A stretch of 64,000 nt of DNA from an uncultured Enterorhabdus sp. (GTDB lineage: Bacteria > Actinomycetota > Coriobacteriia > Coriobacteriales > Eggerthellaceae). The notes under the pieces are model-generated. The model was not told the origin of the DNA. It made no database searches and saw only the letters and a program-made list of their open reading frames with translations. Each line of letters begins with the position of its first letter. Positions within the stretch are counted from its first letter, which is position 1. Where the stretch lies: contig CANSQM010000002.1 in assembly GCA_947649205.1 (NCBI GenBank), forward strand, positions 1-64,000. The letters are read 5' to 3'. Position numbers and translations under genes: made by a program. This document shows, piece by piece, positions 43,282 to 51,573 of this stretch.

Positions 43282-43410
43282 GGGGCACCTTCCTTCTCTT
43301 GCGCGACGGCACCGGGCGAGCCGGGCCGTCAACCTATCCTCTTCGCTCTCCATTCTAGTGAGCGGGGCGGGGCCGTCTTCATACGGGGAGGCCGTATCTG
43401 CTGGTCACGG

Positions 43411-43506
43411 CATCATCCTCCCGTGATGATTTCACCCCATGGCGAGGATGATTCCGCCCCACAGCAGCCCCTTTGCCCTTGACGCTCCGCGCGAGCGCGC
43501 CATAAT
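43411..43506. promoter_or_regulatory. divergent control region with promoter and repeated GATGATT motif
   Basis: TTGACG at 43479-43484 and CATAAT at 43501-43506, 16 bases apart, form a good promoter for the secreted-protein gene. Upstream are three related boxes: CATCATCC (43411-43418, reverse), TGATGATTTCACCCC (43424-43438) and GGATGATTCCGCCCC (43446-43460). These could bind a regulator that also acts at 38540. Confidence 0.5.
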
Positions 43507-43552
43507 GGATGTGCGTTGCGAAACTGCGGGGCGACCAACCAAGGGAGCACTT

Positions 43553-44068
43553 ATGACCAACGCAGCATTCGGCAAGAAGACTCTTGCCATCGCGGTTATG
43601 GCCAGCCTTTGTGCGGCCCTGATCGCCGTCCCGGCCTATGGTTTCTACCATGTGCACGACGACGGCGTGTCGGACGGATCGAAGGGCCTGGGTGCCTGCG
43701 AGGTCTTCGCGGTGGTCGACGAGACCGCCGTCGGGGGCGACGTGCACTCCGACCTGATGTTCGTGCCGGCGGGCAGCACGGCCGATGTCGTCCTCACCGA
43801 GGGCGTCATCTCCAGCGAGAACCAGAACGGCCTGGATGCCATCCACAACTATGATGTGCAGTCCATCGCCGACTATCTCGCGGCCAACGGGTACAACTAC
43901 ACCGTTGCGGTGTACCCGACGGGCGAGGCCCAGACCTACAAGGATGCGGAGGGTGCCTACGCCGCCACGTCTCAGAACGTGAGCGAGGCGTACACCGCCG
44001 CCTCCAAGGGCGACGGCAGCACCGTCGTCGATCGCTACGACAACGTGGTGATCACGGTGACCCAGTAG
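43553..44068 (+). CDS. secreted hypothetical protein
   Basis: 171-aa protein with a clear signal peptide (KKTLAIAVMASLCAALIAV then PAYGF, cleavage near residue 30). The rest is acidic, with no Cys after the signal and no recognised domain. Segments such as HVHDDGVSDGSKGLG and DVVLTEGVISSENQNGLD suggest a soluble extracellular domain. The start at 43553 follows AAGGGAGCACTT; a promoter and a terminator bracket it, so it is monocistronic. Function unknown. Confidence 0.75.
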   Translation: MTNAAFGKKTLAIAVMASLCAALIAVPAYGFYHVHDDGVSDGSKGLGACEVFAVVDETAVGGDVHSDLMFVPAGSTADVVLTEGVISSENQNGLDAIHNYDVQSIADYLAANGYNYTVAVYPTGEAQTYKDAEGAYAATSQNVSEAYTAASKGDGSTVVDRYDNVVITVTQ

Positions 44069-44083
44069 GGCACCAGCTCATTG

Positions 44084-44123
44084 GAGGGCCGTCCTTTCGT
44101 CGACCAGCGAAGGGGCGGCCCTC
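44084..44123 (+). terminator. terminator-like hairpin after the secreted-protein gene
   Basis: GAGGGCCG (44084-44091) pairs with CGGCCCTC (44116-44123), and the loop has its own weak pairing (CCTTTCG/CGAAGG). No T-run follows. Confidence 0.55.
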
Positions 44124-44258
44124 GGCCCTCTCGGTGCGAGCAGGGCGGCAGAGACCGGGGATTGGCGCTTGACCGGGGGACGGCAGCCATCTATAATCCG
44201 CTGGCTCAGCGTTAATGGAGTCGTCGCCGCAGGCGATGGGGCAGGTAAAGGGGGCGTT

Positions 44259-46268
44259 ATGGGTTTCCATGTGCCGCGCGTCACTATTCGCGTCGATTTC
44301 GGCAAGGAGGCATCCTTCGGGGAGCTGAGCCTCATTTCCCTCGGTTACGGGCTGCACCAGGCCTGGATCTACAGCTCCATGTTCGACAAGAGCGGCATCT
44401 TCGGCAGCACGCCCCTGGAAATCACCCCCTTGAACGGCGAGCTGTCCCTGGCCTACTTCGCCTCCATCCTCATCTATGGGCTGGTGCTGCTCATAGCGAG
44501 CATCCTGGACACCCGACTCATTCGTCTCCTCCACGCCACCCCCGTGCTGGCCGTGGCCGCCGGCCTCGGTTGCCTTGGCACCCTGCTCCTGCTTGATCCC
44601 TCCCAAGGGGCCCTCGATGGCACCGTTTTGAATGTCGCGTCGGGCGCACTCACGGGCGCGGGCTCCGCCATCCTGCTTCTGGCCTGGGGTATTGCCTTCG
44701 CCCGGCGCGATTCGGCCTCCATCATCATCAACGGAGCCCTGTCCATCGCCATCGGCTTCGGCGTGTATGGCCTGGTGCTGCACCAGGCGCCCTTCCCCTT
44801 CAGCGGCATTGCAAGCGCCCTCATTCCCCTGGCTGAGCTGGCCCTGCTGCTCGTACTGCGACGCCGCGTCAGCCTTGATTTCGACAACCGCCGCCTGCTG
44901 TTCCAGCCCCTGCCCATCAACCACGCCCGCTTCGTGTTCCGCTTCGGCATCCCCGTGTTTCTGCTGGGCATGGCCCTCGGCATCATGCGGCAGACCTCCA
45001 TCAGCACCGTGCTGCCGGGCACCGTTTTCGATGACCAGGCGCTTCTGTTCGTGACGGCCTGCTGCGCCATGGTCATCATCATGGTGACCTTTTTGGCCCT
45101 CGGCGGCAACGAGCGCTGGCACACCCTGTTCCGCCCGCTTCTGCCCTTCATCGCCGTGACGGCGGTGTTCATCCCCTTCACGGCCGAGGGCAACTCGTTC
45201 TGGGGCACCTCCATCGTGCTGATGGGCTACATGTCCTTCGAGGCCCTTATGTGGATCTTCTTCTCTGAGCTGGCCCAGCGCTTCCGCCTCTCCCCCATCT
45301 TCGTGTTCGGCCTGGGACGCGGCGTGATGGCCCTGGCGGCCCTCGGCGGCTCATCGCTGCCCCTGTTCACCGGCGGCATTCCCCTGGTGACTACGTTCGG
45401 AGACCTGGGTACCGTGCTCATCGTCATCATCGCCATGATGCTGGCCTACGCCCTGCTGCCCGACGAACGGGAAATGGCCCGCATCCTCGCCGTGGACCCG
45501 CACCAGGTGGCCGCCGTGCGCAATATTCCCCGCGCCCCCTTGATCGAGGTGCGCGAAGGGGCCGGCACGGAAGATGGCACCGATGGCATGGAAGACGACG
45601 TAGAAGAAGAGATCGGAAGTCCCGTCGCGCTTTCTTCCGGGGAAGAGGCGCCGGGCCGGGAAGCCGCCCTGCGCGATGGGGGCGTCCCTGGCGCGATTGC
45701 TCCTCAGAGCGTTGTTGGGAACGGCACCCCGGCTGATGGCGGCGCCTTCGGAGACGGGAGCACCTTCCCCGTTGCGTCCGCACCCCGAGAGGCAACGGCC
45801 GCTCCAAGCCCGATAGCCGCGCAGGGTTCCCCGACCGATGTTTCCCCGTCAGGCGCCCCAGCCATGCCGGGCGCGACTGCCATCCCGGGCGCCGTGGGCG
45901 ACCCTACCGCTCCCGCTGCCCCTGGCGCGCCGGCCGCTCCGGCGCAGCCCTCGGCGGCCCGTCAGGCCATGGACCCCTCCCGCTCCATCTTCGCCGACAG
46001 CGAGGGAGGCGCCACCGCGGCCGAGGACGAGGCCCGCCGCAGCCGCTTCCGCGAGCGCTGCGAGATCGTGGCCAACACCTACCTGCTGTCGCGCCGCGAG
46101 AACGAGGTCATGTACTACCTGGCCCGCGGCTACAAGTCCACCTTCATCCAGCAGCAACTCTACATCTCCGAGGGCACGGCGAAGACCCACATCCGCCACA
46201 TCTACCGCAAGCTGAACATCCACAGCCAGCAGGACCTCATCCGCCTCATCGACGAAGTAGAACTGTAA
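44259..46268 (+). CDS. membrane-bound LuxR-family regulator with long linker
   Basis: 669-aa one-component regulator. About 12 hydrophobic segments fill residues 20-405. A Pro/Ala/Gly-rich linker of about 180 residues (roughly 425-605) is the longest of the four LuxR proteins here. The helix-turn-helix is at the C-terminus: LSRRENEVMYYLARGYKS then EGTAKTHIRHIYRKLNIHSQ. The start at 44259 follows AAAGGGGGCGTT; the frame's earlier ATG lacks a ribosome site. It is convergent with operon 3 and ends in a large terminator. It probably responds to a respiratory substrate, though its target cannot be fixed. Confidence 0.88.
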   Translation: MGFHVPRVTIRVDFGKEASFGELSLISLGYGLHQAWIYSSMFDKSGIFGSTPLEITPLNGELSLAYFASILIYGLVLLIASILDTRLIRLLHATPVLAVAAGLGCLGTLLLLDPSQGALDGTVLNVASGALTGAGSAILLLAWGIAFARRDSASIIINGALSIAIGFGVYGLVLHQAPFPFSGIASALIPLAELALLLVLRRRVSLDFDNRRLLFQPLPINHARFVFRFGIPVFLLGMALGIMRQTSISTVLPGTVFDDQALLFVTACCAMVIIMVTFLALGGNERWHTLFRPLLPFIAVTAVFIPFTAEGNSFWGTSIVLMGYMSFEALMWIFFSELAQRFRLSPIFVFGLGRGVMALAALGGSSLPLFTGGIPLVTTFGDLGTVLIVIIAMMLAYALLPDEREMARILAVDPHQVAAVRNIPRAPLIEVREGAGTEDGTDGMEDDVEEEIGSPVALSSGEEAPGREAALRDGGVPGAIAPQSVVGNGTPADGGAFGDGSTFPVASAPREATAAPSPIAAQGSPTDVSPSGAPAMPGATAIPGAVGDPTAPAAPGAPAAPAQPSAARQAMDPSRSIFADSEGGATAAEDEARRSRFRERCEIVANTYLLSRRENEVMYYLARGYKSTFIQQQLYISEGTAKTHIRHIYRKLNIHSQQDLIRLIDEVEL

Positions 46269-46314
46269 GGCCCGAGCGCCTGCCCGACAACACAATCGAG
46301 CACCCTTAGACGCG

Positions 46315-46388
46315 GAAAGCCCCCGGCGGGGGCGATTCGCGTTTGCAAGGGGTTTGGGGAAACGAACCGCGCCCGCCGGGGGCTTTCT
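46315..46388 (+). terminator. large terminator hairpin
   Basis: GAAAGCCCCCGGCGGG (46315-46330) pairs with CCCGCCGGGGGCTTTC (46373-46388). It lies about 47 bases after the LuxR stop and, because of the A- and T-rich ends, may act on both strands. Confidence 0.75.
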
Positions 46389-46458
46389 CGGGAGGGTCAG
46401 TCAAGATCGAGTGCAGCGGAACCATAACGCTCAAAACCGAGACCGGGCGTAGAGGAGA

Positions 46459-46558
46459 TGCCGGGTGTTCCAACCGAGCGAGTTCCGCAGCGACCGGAAC
46501 AGTCCAGTGGACTGTTCCGCAAAGCGAGGACTGTCTGAGCGAATTGGAATGCCCGGCA
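46459..46558. repeat. 100-bp inverted-repeat element with a central perfect palindrome
   Basis: The outer arms TGCCGGGTGTTCCAA (46459-46473) and TTGGAATGCCCGGCA (46544-46558) match at 13 of 15 positions. The centre, 46495-46519, is a perfect palindrome (CGGAACAGTCCA, G, and its complement). It lies just beyond the operon 3 anchor stop and could be a transcript end or a mobile palindromic element. Confidence 0.7.
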
Positions 46559-46606
46559 GCTCCGACCGGGAGGGGCCGCAAGCCGCGAGCCCCTCCCGCT
46601 GGGCCG

Positions 46607-47476
46607 CTAGAAGAACGGGTACACTGACACGCCGGTCATGTAGAAGACGACGCGCAGGGCGATGGCGCTCGCGAGCACGCAGCCCGCACCCACGGCGCCC
46701 CACACCTTCCAGTCGCCCTTGGCCCTGCCGATAAAGGCGCTCGCCGCGCCGGCCACGGCGGCGATGATGGCCACCACGGCCGCGCCCACCGAGGCCCCAG
46801 CGAAGGGCGCCGTGGAGCCGTCGGGGGTGATGTCGAGGGTCGGGCTCGTGGGATCGAACCAGAACTCCACGGCGGCGTAGGAGCCGGCTGTGGCCTGCAT
46901 GGCCACGAGGTAGGCCACCGCCAGCACGAGGTTCGCGCACTGGCCGATGACATTGGCCCGGGCGTCCAGATCGGAGGCCTCGTCGCGCACGGCGCAGATG
47001 AGGGCCATGGTGGCCGGGCCGAAGGCGCAGGCCGCGCCCAAAAGCGAGCCGATCTGCAGCAGGGAGTCCCAGGCCGGCAGCGAGGCCATCATGTAGGAGT
47101 GGCCCATGACGACCACGAGCACGACGGCCACGACGATGCCGACGGCGGACAGCCACGCCGGCACCTTCGCCTCACCGCCACGGCGCAGGTACACGAAGTA
47201 CACCACCATGACCACGGCGAGCACCACGATGGCGATGAGCTCCTGGGTGATGCCGCTGGTCATGTGACCGAAGCCGTTGAAGATACGCTCCCAGTGCTCC
47301 AGGTGGAAGAACACCGCGATGCCGCCGACGGCCAGAAGCGCCGCCGAGCCGATGAGGGCCGGCATCTGGGCCTTCGCGCCCCGGCCGCGCAGGGCCCACA
47401 GGCACTGGGCGCCGAACAGGCCGGCCGCCCACGCGAGCAGCGTCGTAAACAAGATAAGGGGCCATTGCAGTTCCAT
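46607..47476 (-). CDS. DmsC-like membrane anchor (operon 3)
   Basis: 289-aa membrane protein with about eight hydrophobic segments, starting MELQWPLILFTTLLAWAAG. It shares GGIAVFFHLEHWERIFNGF and GHMTSGITQELI with the operon 2 anchor. The start ATG at 47476 overlaps the B stop in a TAATG junction, which fixes this start over an in-frame ATG 18 bases earlier and indicates coupled translation. It binds quinol by analogy with DmsC. Confidence 0.88.
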   Translation of the reverse strand: MELQWPLILFTTLLAWAAGLFGAQCLWALRGRGAKAQMPALIGSAALLAVGGIAVFFHLEHWERIFNGFGHMTSGITQELIAIVVLAVVMVVYFVYLRRGGEAKVPAWLSAVGIVVAVVLVVVMGHSYMMASLPAWDSLLQIGSLLGAACAFGPATMALICAVRDEASDLDARANVIGQCANLVLAVAYLVAMQATAGSYAAVEFWFDPTSPTLDITPDGSTAPFAGASVGAAVVAIIAAVAGAASAFIGRAKGDWKVWGAVGAGCVLASAIALRVVFYMTGVSVYPFF

Positions 47477-48138
47477 TATTCCCCACCCTTCCATTCTCTA
47501 TCGCGCAGGATGTAGGCGAAGTGCGGGCCGTTGCCCACGTCGGGCAGATGGTGCACATCGCCGTCGGCGTACTCCTTCACCATGTCGCCCAGCTTCACGC
47601 GGTTGCCGGTGTACAGGTTGTCGTAGGAGCGGTCGGTGTCGTAGCCCACGGCCGGCGCCTCGAAGGAATCGATGCCGCCGTCCAAGTCGCCGAAGAAGCG
47701 GGCACGGCCGCCGCACTGGATGACGCACTGGGGCAGGCCGCCGGCGGCGGTGATCTGCTCGCAGAGCGTGCACTTCTCCACGACGCGCTCCTCCTCGTTG
47801 AGGTAGCGCACGCCGTAGGGGCAGGCCATGGCGCAGAACTGGCAGCCGATGCACTTCGACTTGTCGATCTGCACGGTGCCGTCCTCGAGCACATGGGAGG
47901 CGCCCGTCGGGCACACCTTCACGCACTCAGGGTTCTCACAGTGCTGGCACTGCACGGGCAGGTAGTACATCTCCACGTCGCGGGCGCTCGTGGCGCCGGC
48001 CTTCTTGCTCGGGCCGATGCGCAGCACCTTGTTCCAATAGCTGCCGATGGGCACGTTGTTCACGGCCTTGCACGCGACCATGCACGCGAGGCAGCCCACG
48101 CAGCGGTTCAGGTCGGTGACGATAGCGTTCGTTGCCAT
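47476..48138 (-). CDS. DmsB-like four-cluster ferredoxin subunit (operon 3)
   Basis: 220-aa electron-transfer subunit. Cysteine groups: CVGCLACMVAC, CQHCENPECVKVCPT, CIGCQFCAMACPYG and CTLCEQ-to-CVIQCGGRARFFGD. It is nearly interchangeable with the operon 2 B subunit in its central part, pointing to duplication of a whole A-B-C unit. It starts 4 bases after the A stop. Confidence 0.92.
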   Translation of the reverse strand: MATNAIVTDLNRCVGCLACMVACKAVNNVPIGSYWNKVLRIGPSKKAGATSARDVEMYYLPVQCQHCENPECVKVCPTGASHVLEDGTVQIDKSKCIGCQFCAMACPYGVRYLNEEERVVEKCTLCEQITAAGGLPQCVIQCGGRARFFGDLDGGIDSFEAPAVGYDTDRSYDNLYTGNRVKLGDMVKEYADGDVHHLPDVGNGPHFAYILRDREWKGGE

Positions 48139-48142
48139 GGCT

Positions 48143-51100
48143 TTAGGCCTCCTCTCGAATATCGTAGTTGGGCAGCCATGCCTTCAGGCGCGGGTCGGAG
48201 GCATCGCAGATGATCTGGGTGCCGTCCTCGGGCGCGCAGGGAATGACCTGGCCGTCCGGGCAGTTCTCGGGCATGGCCTTGTAGATCTTCACCGGCACGC
48301 CGCGCATGTGGGAGCTTCCGATGAACTTGTCCTGGCCGTAGGGGTTCCAGATGCACTCGATGTTGGACAGCGTGAAGCCGTGGGTCGGCGCGGGAAGCTC
48401 CGGGAACCACCAGGCGTGCTCGGCGTTGGCCCAGCCCGGCGCGATGCCGTGGTACAGGTCGACGCACTGGCGCACCTTGCCCCACTCGGTCTCAATCCAG
48501 GCCCAGTCGCCCTGCTTGAGCCCGAGCTTCTCGGCGTCCTCGGGGTTCATCTCCAGGCGCGGGGCCGGCCACAGCTCGCGGCACCAGGGCAGCTGGCGAT
48601 GCTCGCTGTGGAAGTACACGGGAATGCGGCGGCCGGTGGTGAGGATGATCGGGTACTCCTCCAGATCGATGGTGCCGCTGCCGGCCGCGGACACGGGCGG
48701 CTCGTAGTTCGGCATCATTTCCTTGATGACATCGAACTTGCCCGGCTCGGCCTCGTTGGCCATATCGAGGCACAGCGTCTCGAACTGCATGGACCAGAAG
48801 CTCACCAGGCCCGTGGGGGTGGGGCAGCCGAAGTTGTTCACCGGCTGGCCCGTGGCGGGATCGGTCGACCAGGGAGCGGCGGTGCAGGCGTCCTTGCCCA
48901 TGCGCATCCAGCCGGTTTCGAAGCGGCGGTAGGTGCCCCAGCGCTCGGGTTCCACCACCTTCGCGTTGATCCAGCCGTTGTCCTGGAAGTCCTGGCGGAA
49001 GTCCTCCCAGTGCTCCCACTTGCAGCCCGGGTAGCGATCCGAGAAGCCCGACACCTCGTTATGGGCCTGGAACCAGTCCTCCAGACGGTCGTCGTGCAGG
49101 TAGGCGCCCGGGGCGTCGCCGGCGATGTTGGTCCAGGTGCCGTTCGGGTTGCCCTGCTTCTCCAGGGCCTCGAAGATGAGGCGGTTGATGTCGTAGTCGA
49201 ACTTCGTGTCGGCCGGCGGCTCGATGGCGCGCTGGGTAAGCCCGATGCCGCCCGAGGCGCCCTGGGACACGCGGATGCAGTTCAGCTCGGTCCAGTGCTG
49301 GCAGGGCAGGATGATGTCGGCCATCTCGGTGCCGGGGTGGTGGAACATGTTGATGTCCACCCAGAAGTCCAGCTGCGAGAGCGCCTCCCAGGCCAGGTTG
49401 GCGTTGGACATGTTCATGAACGAGCCGGACTCGTTGATACCGCCGCGCAGGCGGTACTCGCCGTTGCCGAGGCAGGCCTCCCAGATGAGGGTGGCATCGG
49501 CCCACTCGCCGTAGTAGGGCAGCATGGGGAACTTGCTCGCGCCGATCATCTTGCCGTGCACATCGCGCTTGTCCGGGATGTTCATGGGGTCGATTTCCAC
49601 GTCGTTCAAGTACATCGGCGGGCACATGGGCTCGCCGGTGAGCAGCTCCATGCCCTTCAGGGTGTACTTCACTTCCTCGGGCATGTTGGTGCCCGGGGCG
49701 GCCGTGGACTGCTCGTCCACAGGGGAGCGCGTAAGGCCGCGGTTGCCGGCGGGGCCGTCGAAGTTGCCCGAGGTGTAGATGAGGTTGCAGATGGCGCGCA
49801 CCGTCTGGGTGCAGTTGCCGATCTGGTCGGGGGCCAGCTGCAGGTGGATGCCGCCGTTGCCGTAGGTCTGGCCCTCGGGGCGGGTCAGCCACAGCACGCA
49901 GGTCTCCTCGATCATCTGCGGGTCGAGGCCCGTGATCTCGGCGGCCCACTCGGGGGTGCAATCGGCCACGGAAGCGGCCAGGTAGCTCCACACGGGACGG
50001 GCGACGTGCTTGCTGCCGTCGGCCAGGGTCACCTCGTGGGTGCCTTCCAGATCGAAGTCGATGCCGGCCTCCACGAGCTCGTTATAGGAGATGGGCGGCA
50101 GGTAGCCCTCCTGGGAGGTGCCGGCGTACACCACTTCCATCTGCTCGCGGGTGGGGGCCACGTGGTTGCAGCCCTGCCACTGGGTGGTGTCGGCGTCCCA
50201 GTACACCAGGCCGCCGGCGCCGTTGTTGGCGTTCTTGTTCCAGGCCATGAACTTGTGGGGGCTGCCGCCGGCCACCAGATCGCTCTCCTTCAGAAGGCGC
50301 GTCTTCAGCTTCGTGCCGATGAGGTCCTGCAGCGGCGGCACGGCGATGGGGGCCGTCAGGTCCAGGTAGCGGCCGCCCGTGGGCTCCATGTCCTCCACCA
50401 CCAGCAGGGAGGCGTCGGTCCAGCGCTTCACGAACTCCCAGTCCACCAGGTCCTTCTCGATCATAACGTGCTGCCAGGCCAGGGCGAGGGCCCCGTCGGT
50501 GCCCGGCTCCAGGTTCAGCCAGTAGTCGGCCTCCTTGCCCGAGCCGGACAGGCGCGGGTCGACGCAGATGTGGGTCTCGGCGTCGGTCATGCGGTCCACG
50601 AGGTTGCGGCAGCTGTCGTCGTAGTTGGAATTCTCCGGCGCGGTGCCCCACTGCACGTAGACGCGCGGCCCGTCACGCAGGGCCATCCACGGGGAGCCGT
50701 CCACCGAGCTGATCCAGCCCATGAGGCGGCGGGGACCCTTGCAGATCTCCGAGGCCACGTGGGCGTTGGGGGTCTGGAACAGCCACTTGTAGAACGCATA
50801 GGGCCCGTAGACCCACTGGCGGGAGGTGCCACACATGTTGAAGATGCACTCGCCGCCGTACTGGTCGATGAGCTCCTGGAACTTGGTGCCGATGGTCTCC
50901 ATGGCCTCGTCCCAGGTGATGCGCACCCAGCCCGGGTCCTCGCCCTTGGGGTTGGTGCGCTTCATGGGATGGTAGATGCGGTCGGGGTGGTAGGCCGCCT
51001 GCAGCGACGACTGCGACTTGCCGCAGCAGTTGCCCGACGACTGGAACGACGACTGGTCGCCCTCCACCTTGACGGCGCGCCCGTTCTCCACCGTGACCCA

Positions 51101-51289
51101 CACGCCGCACTCCATCTTGCCGCAGCCGCGGCAGCAGGTGCGCACGCGCTTGACCTCGCTGCCCTTGTTCGGCGCCTCGGCATCCTCGGCCAGCGCCGCA
51201 CCGGGCACGGCACATCCGATGACCGCCGTGGCGGCCGTGGCCGCGGACAGCTTGGCGAAGATACGGCGGCTCAGGTTGAGCTTACCCAT
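48143..51289 (-). CDS. Tat-exported molybdopterin oxidoreductase, catalytic subunit (operon 3)
   Basis: 1048-aa catalytic subunit. The Tat motif LSRRIFAKL is at residues 6-14. Fe-S ligands are C53-x2-C56-x4-C61-x27-C89, and VASEICKGPRRLMG near residue 178 holds C183, aligned with C184 of operon 2. The C-terminal region again has YFHSEHRQLPWCRELWPAPR. Compared with operon 2 it lacks about 150 residues spread over the middle. Start 51289 is chosen because AAAGGAGGAGAG precedes it and the Tat signal starts there; the frame runs 23 codons further upstream without one. It has no TorD of its own. Substrate unknown; the two divergent LuxR genes beyond it are the likely regulators. Confidence 0.9.
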   Translation of the reverse strand: MGKLNLSRRIFAKLSAATAATAVIGCAVPGAALAEDAEAPNKGSEVKRVRTCCRGCGKMECGVWVTVENGRAVKVEGDQSSFQSSGNCCGKSQSSLQAAYHPDRIYHPMKRTNPKGEDPGWVRITWDEAMETIGTKFQELIDQYGGECIFNMCGTSRQWVYGPYAFYKWLFQTPNAHVASEICKGPRRLMGWISSVDGSPWMALRDGPRVYVQWGTAPENSNYDDSCRNLVDRMTDAETHICVDPRLSGSGKEADYWLNLEPGTDGALALAWQHVMIEKDLVDWEFVKRWTDASLLVVEDMEPTGGRYLDLTAPIAVPPLQDLIGTKLKTRLLKESDLVAGGSPHKFMAWNKNANNGAGGLVYWDADTTQWQGCNHVAPTREQMEVVYAGTSQEGYLPPISYNELVEAGIDFDLEGTHEVTLADGSKHVARPVWSYLAASVADCTPEWAAEITGLDPQMIEETCVLWLTRPEGQTYGNGGIHLQLAPDQIGNCTQTVRAICNLIYTSGNFDGPAGNRGLTRSPVDEQSTAAPGTNMPEEVKYTLKGMELLTGEPMCPPMYLNDVEIDPMNIPDKRDVHGKMIGASKFPMLPYYGEWADATLIWEACLGNGEYRLRGGINESGSFMNMSNANLAWEALSQLDFWVDINMFHHPGTEMADIILPCQHWTELNCIRVSQGASGGIGLTQRAIEPPADTKFDYDINRLIFEALEKQGNPNGTWTNIAGDAPGAYLHDDRLEDWFQAHNEVSGFSDRYPGCKWEHWEDFRQDFQDNGWINAKVVEPERWGTYRRFETGWMRMGKDACTAAPWSTDPATGQPVNNFGCPTPTGLVSFWSMQFETLCLDMANEAEPGKFDVIKEMMPNYEPPVSAAGSGTIDLEEYPIILTTGRRIPVYFHSEHRQLPWCRELWPAPRLEMNPEDAEKLGLKQGDWAWIETEWGKVRQCVDLYHGIAPGWANAEHAWWFPELPAPTHGFTLSNIECIWNPYGQDKFIGSSHMRGVPVKIYKAMPENCPDGQVIPCAPEDGTQIICDASDPRLKAWLPNYDIREEA

Positions 51290-51350
51290 CTCTCCTCCTT
51301 TGTCTCTCTTCTCTTTCGGAAGCCGCTGGCGCGGTCTCCCACGTTGACAT

Positions 51351-51373
51351 GGTGGCAAAATCGGGGTGCCACC
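51351..51373. promoter_or_regulatory. small dyad upstream of operon 3
   Basis: GGTGGCA (51351-51357) faces TGCCACC (51367-51373) with a 9-base spacer, about 62 bases before the operon 3 start codon. It may be an operator for a LuxR protein. Confidence 0.35.
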
Positions 51374-51451
51374 GCATCATATGTTTGCCATGATTTTTAA
51401 GTTTCCCCTGCTCAATGCTGTCTTTCCCAGTAAAAAAGATGAGGGGTTCCC

Positions 51452-51482
51452 GGCTGGTTTCCCACTATAATTTTCCCAGGGG
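51452..51482 (+). promoter_or_regulatory. promoter of the LuxR gene at 51574 inside a TTTCCC dyad
   Basis: A consensus -10 box TATAAT lies at 51466-51471. It is embedded between TTTCCC on its left and GGGAAA on its right (GGTTTCCCACTATAATTTTC then CCAGGGGAAAC), so a bound regulator would cover the box. The -35 region is not obvious. Confidence 0.5.
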
Positions 51483-51573
51483 AAACAGGGCAGATTCCCC
51501 GCCATTTCCAGGGGAGGAACGGAAGCGCTGCCCCGCCCGTTCCATGGTTGCCAGTCAAGTCGAGGGGGCTCGC

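Noticed and set aside
48047..51400. 1117-codon open frame opposite operon 3
   Set aside because: Same antisense artefact; the minus strand has a Tat signal, Fe-S ligands and family motifs.
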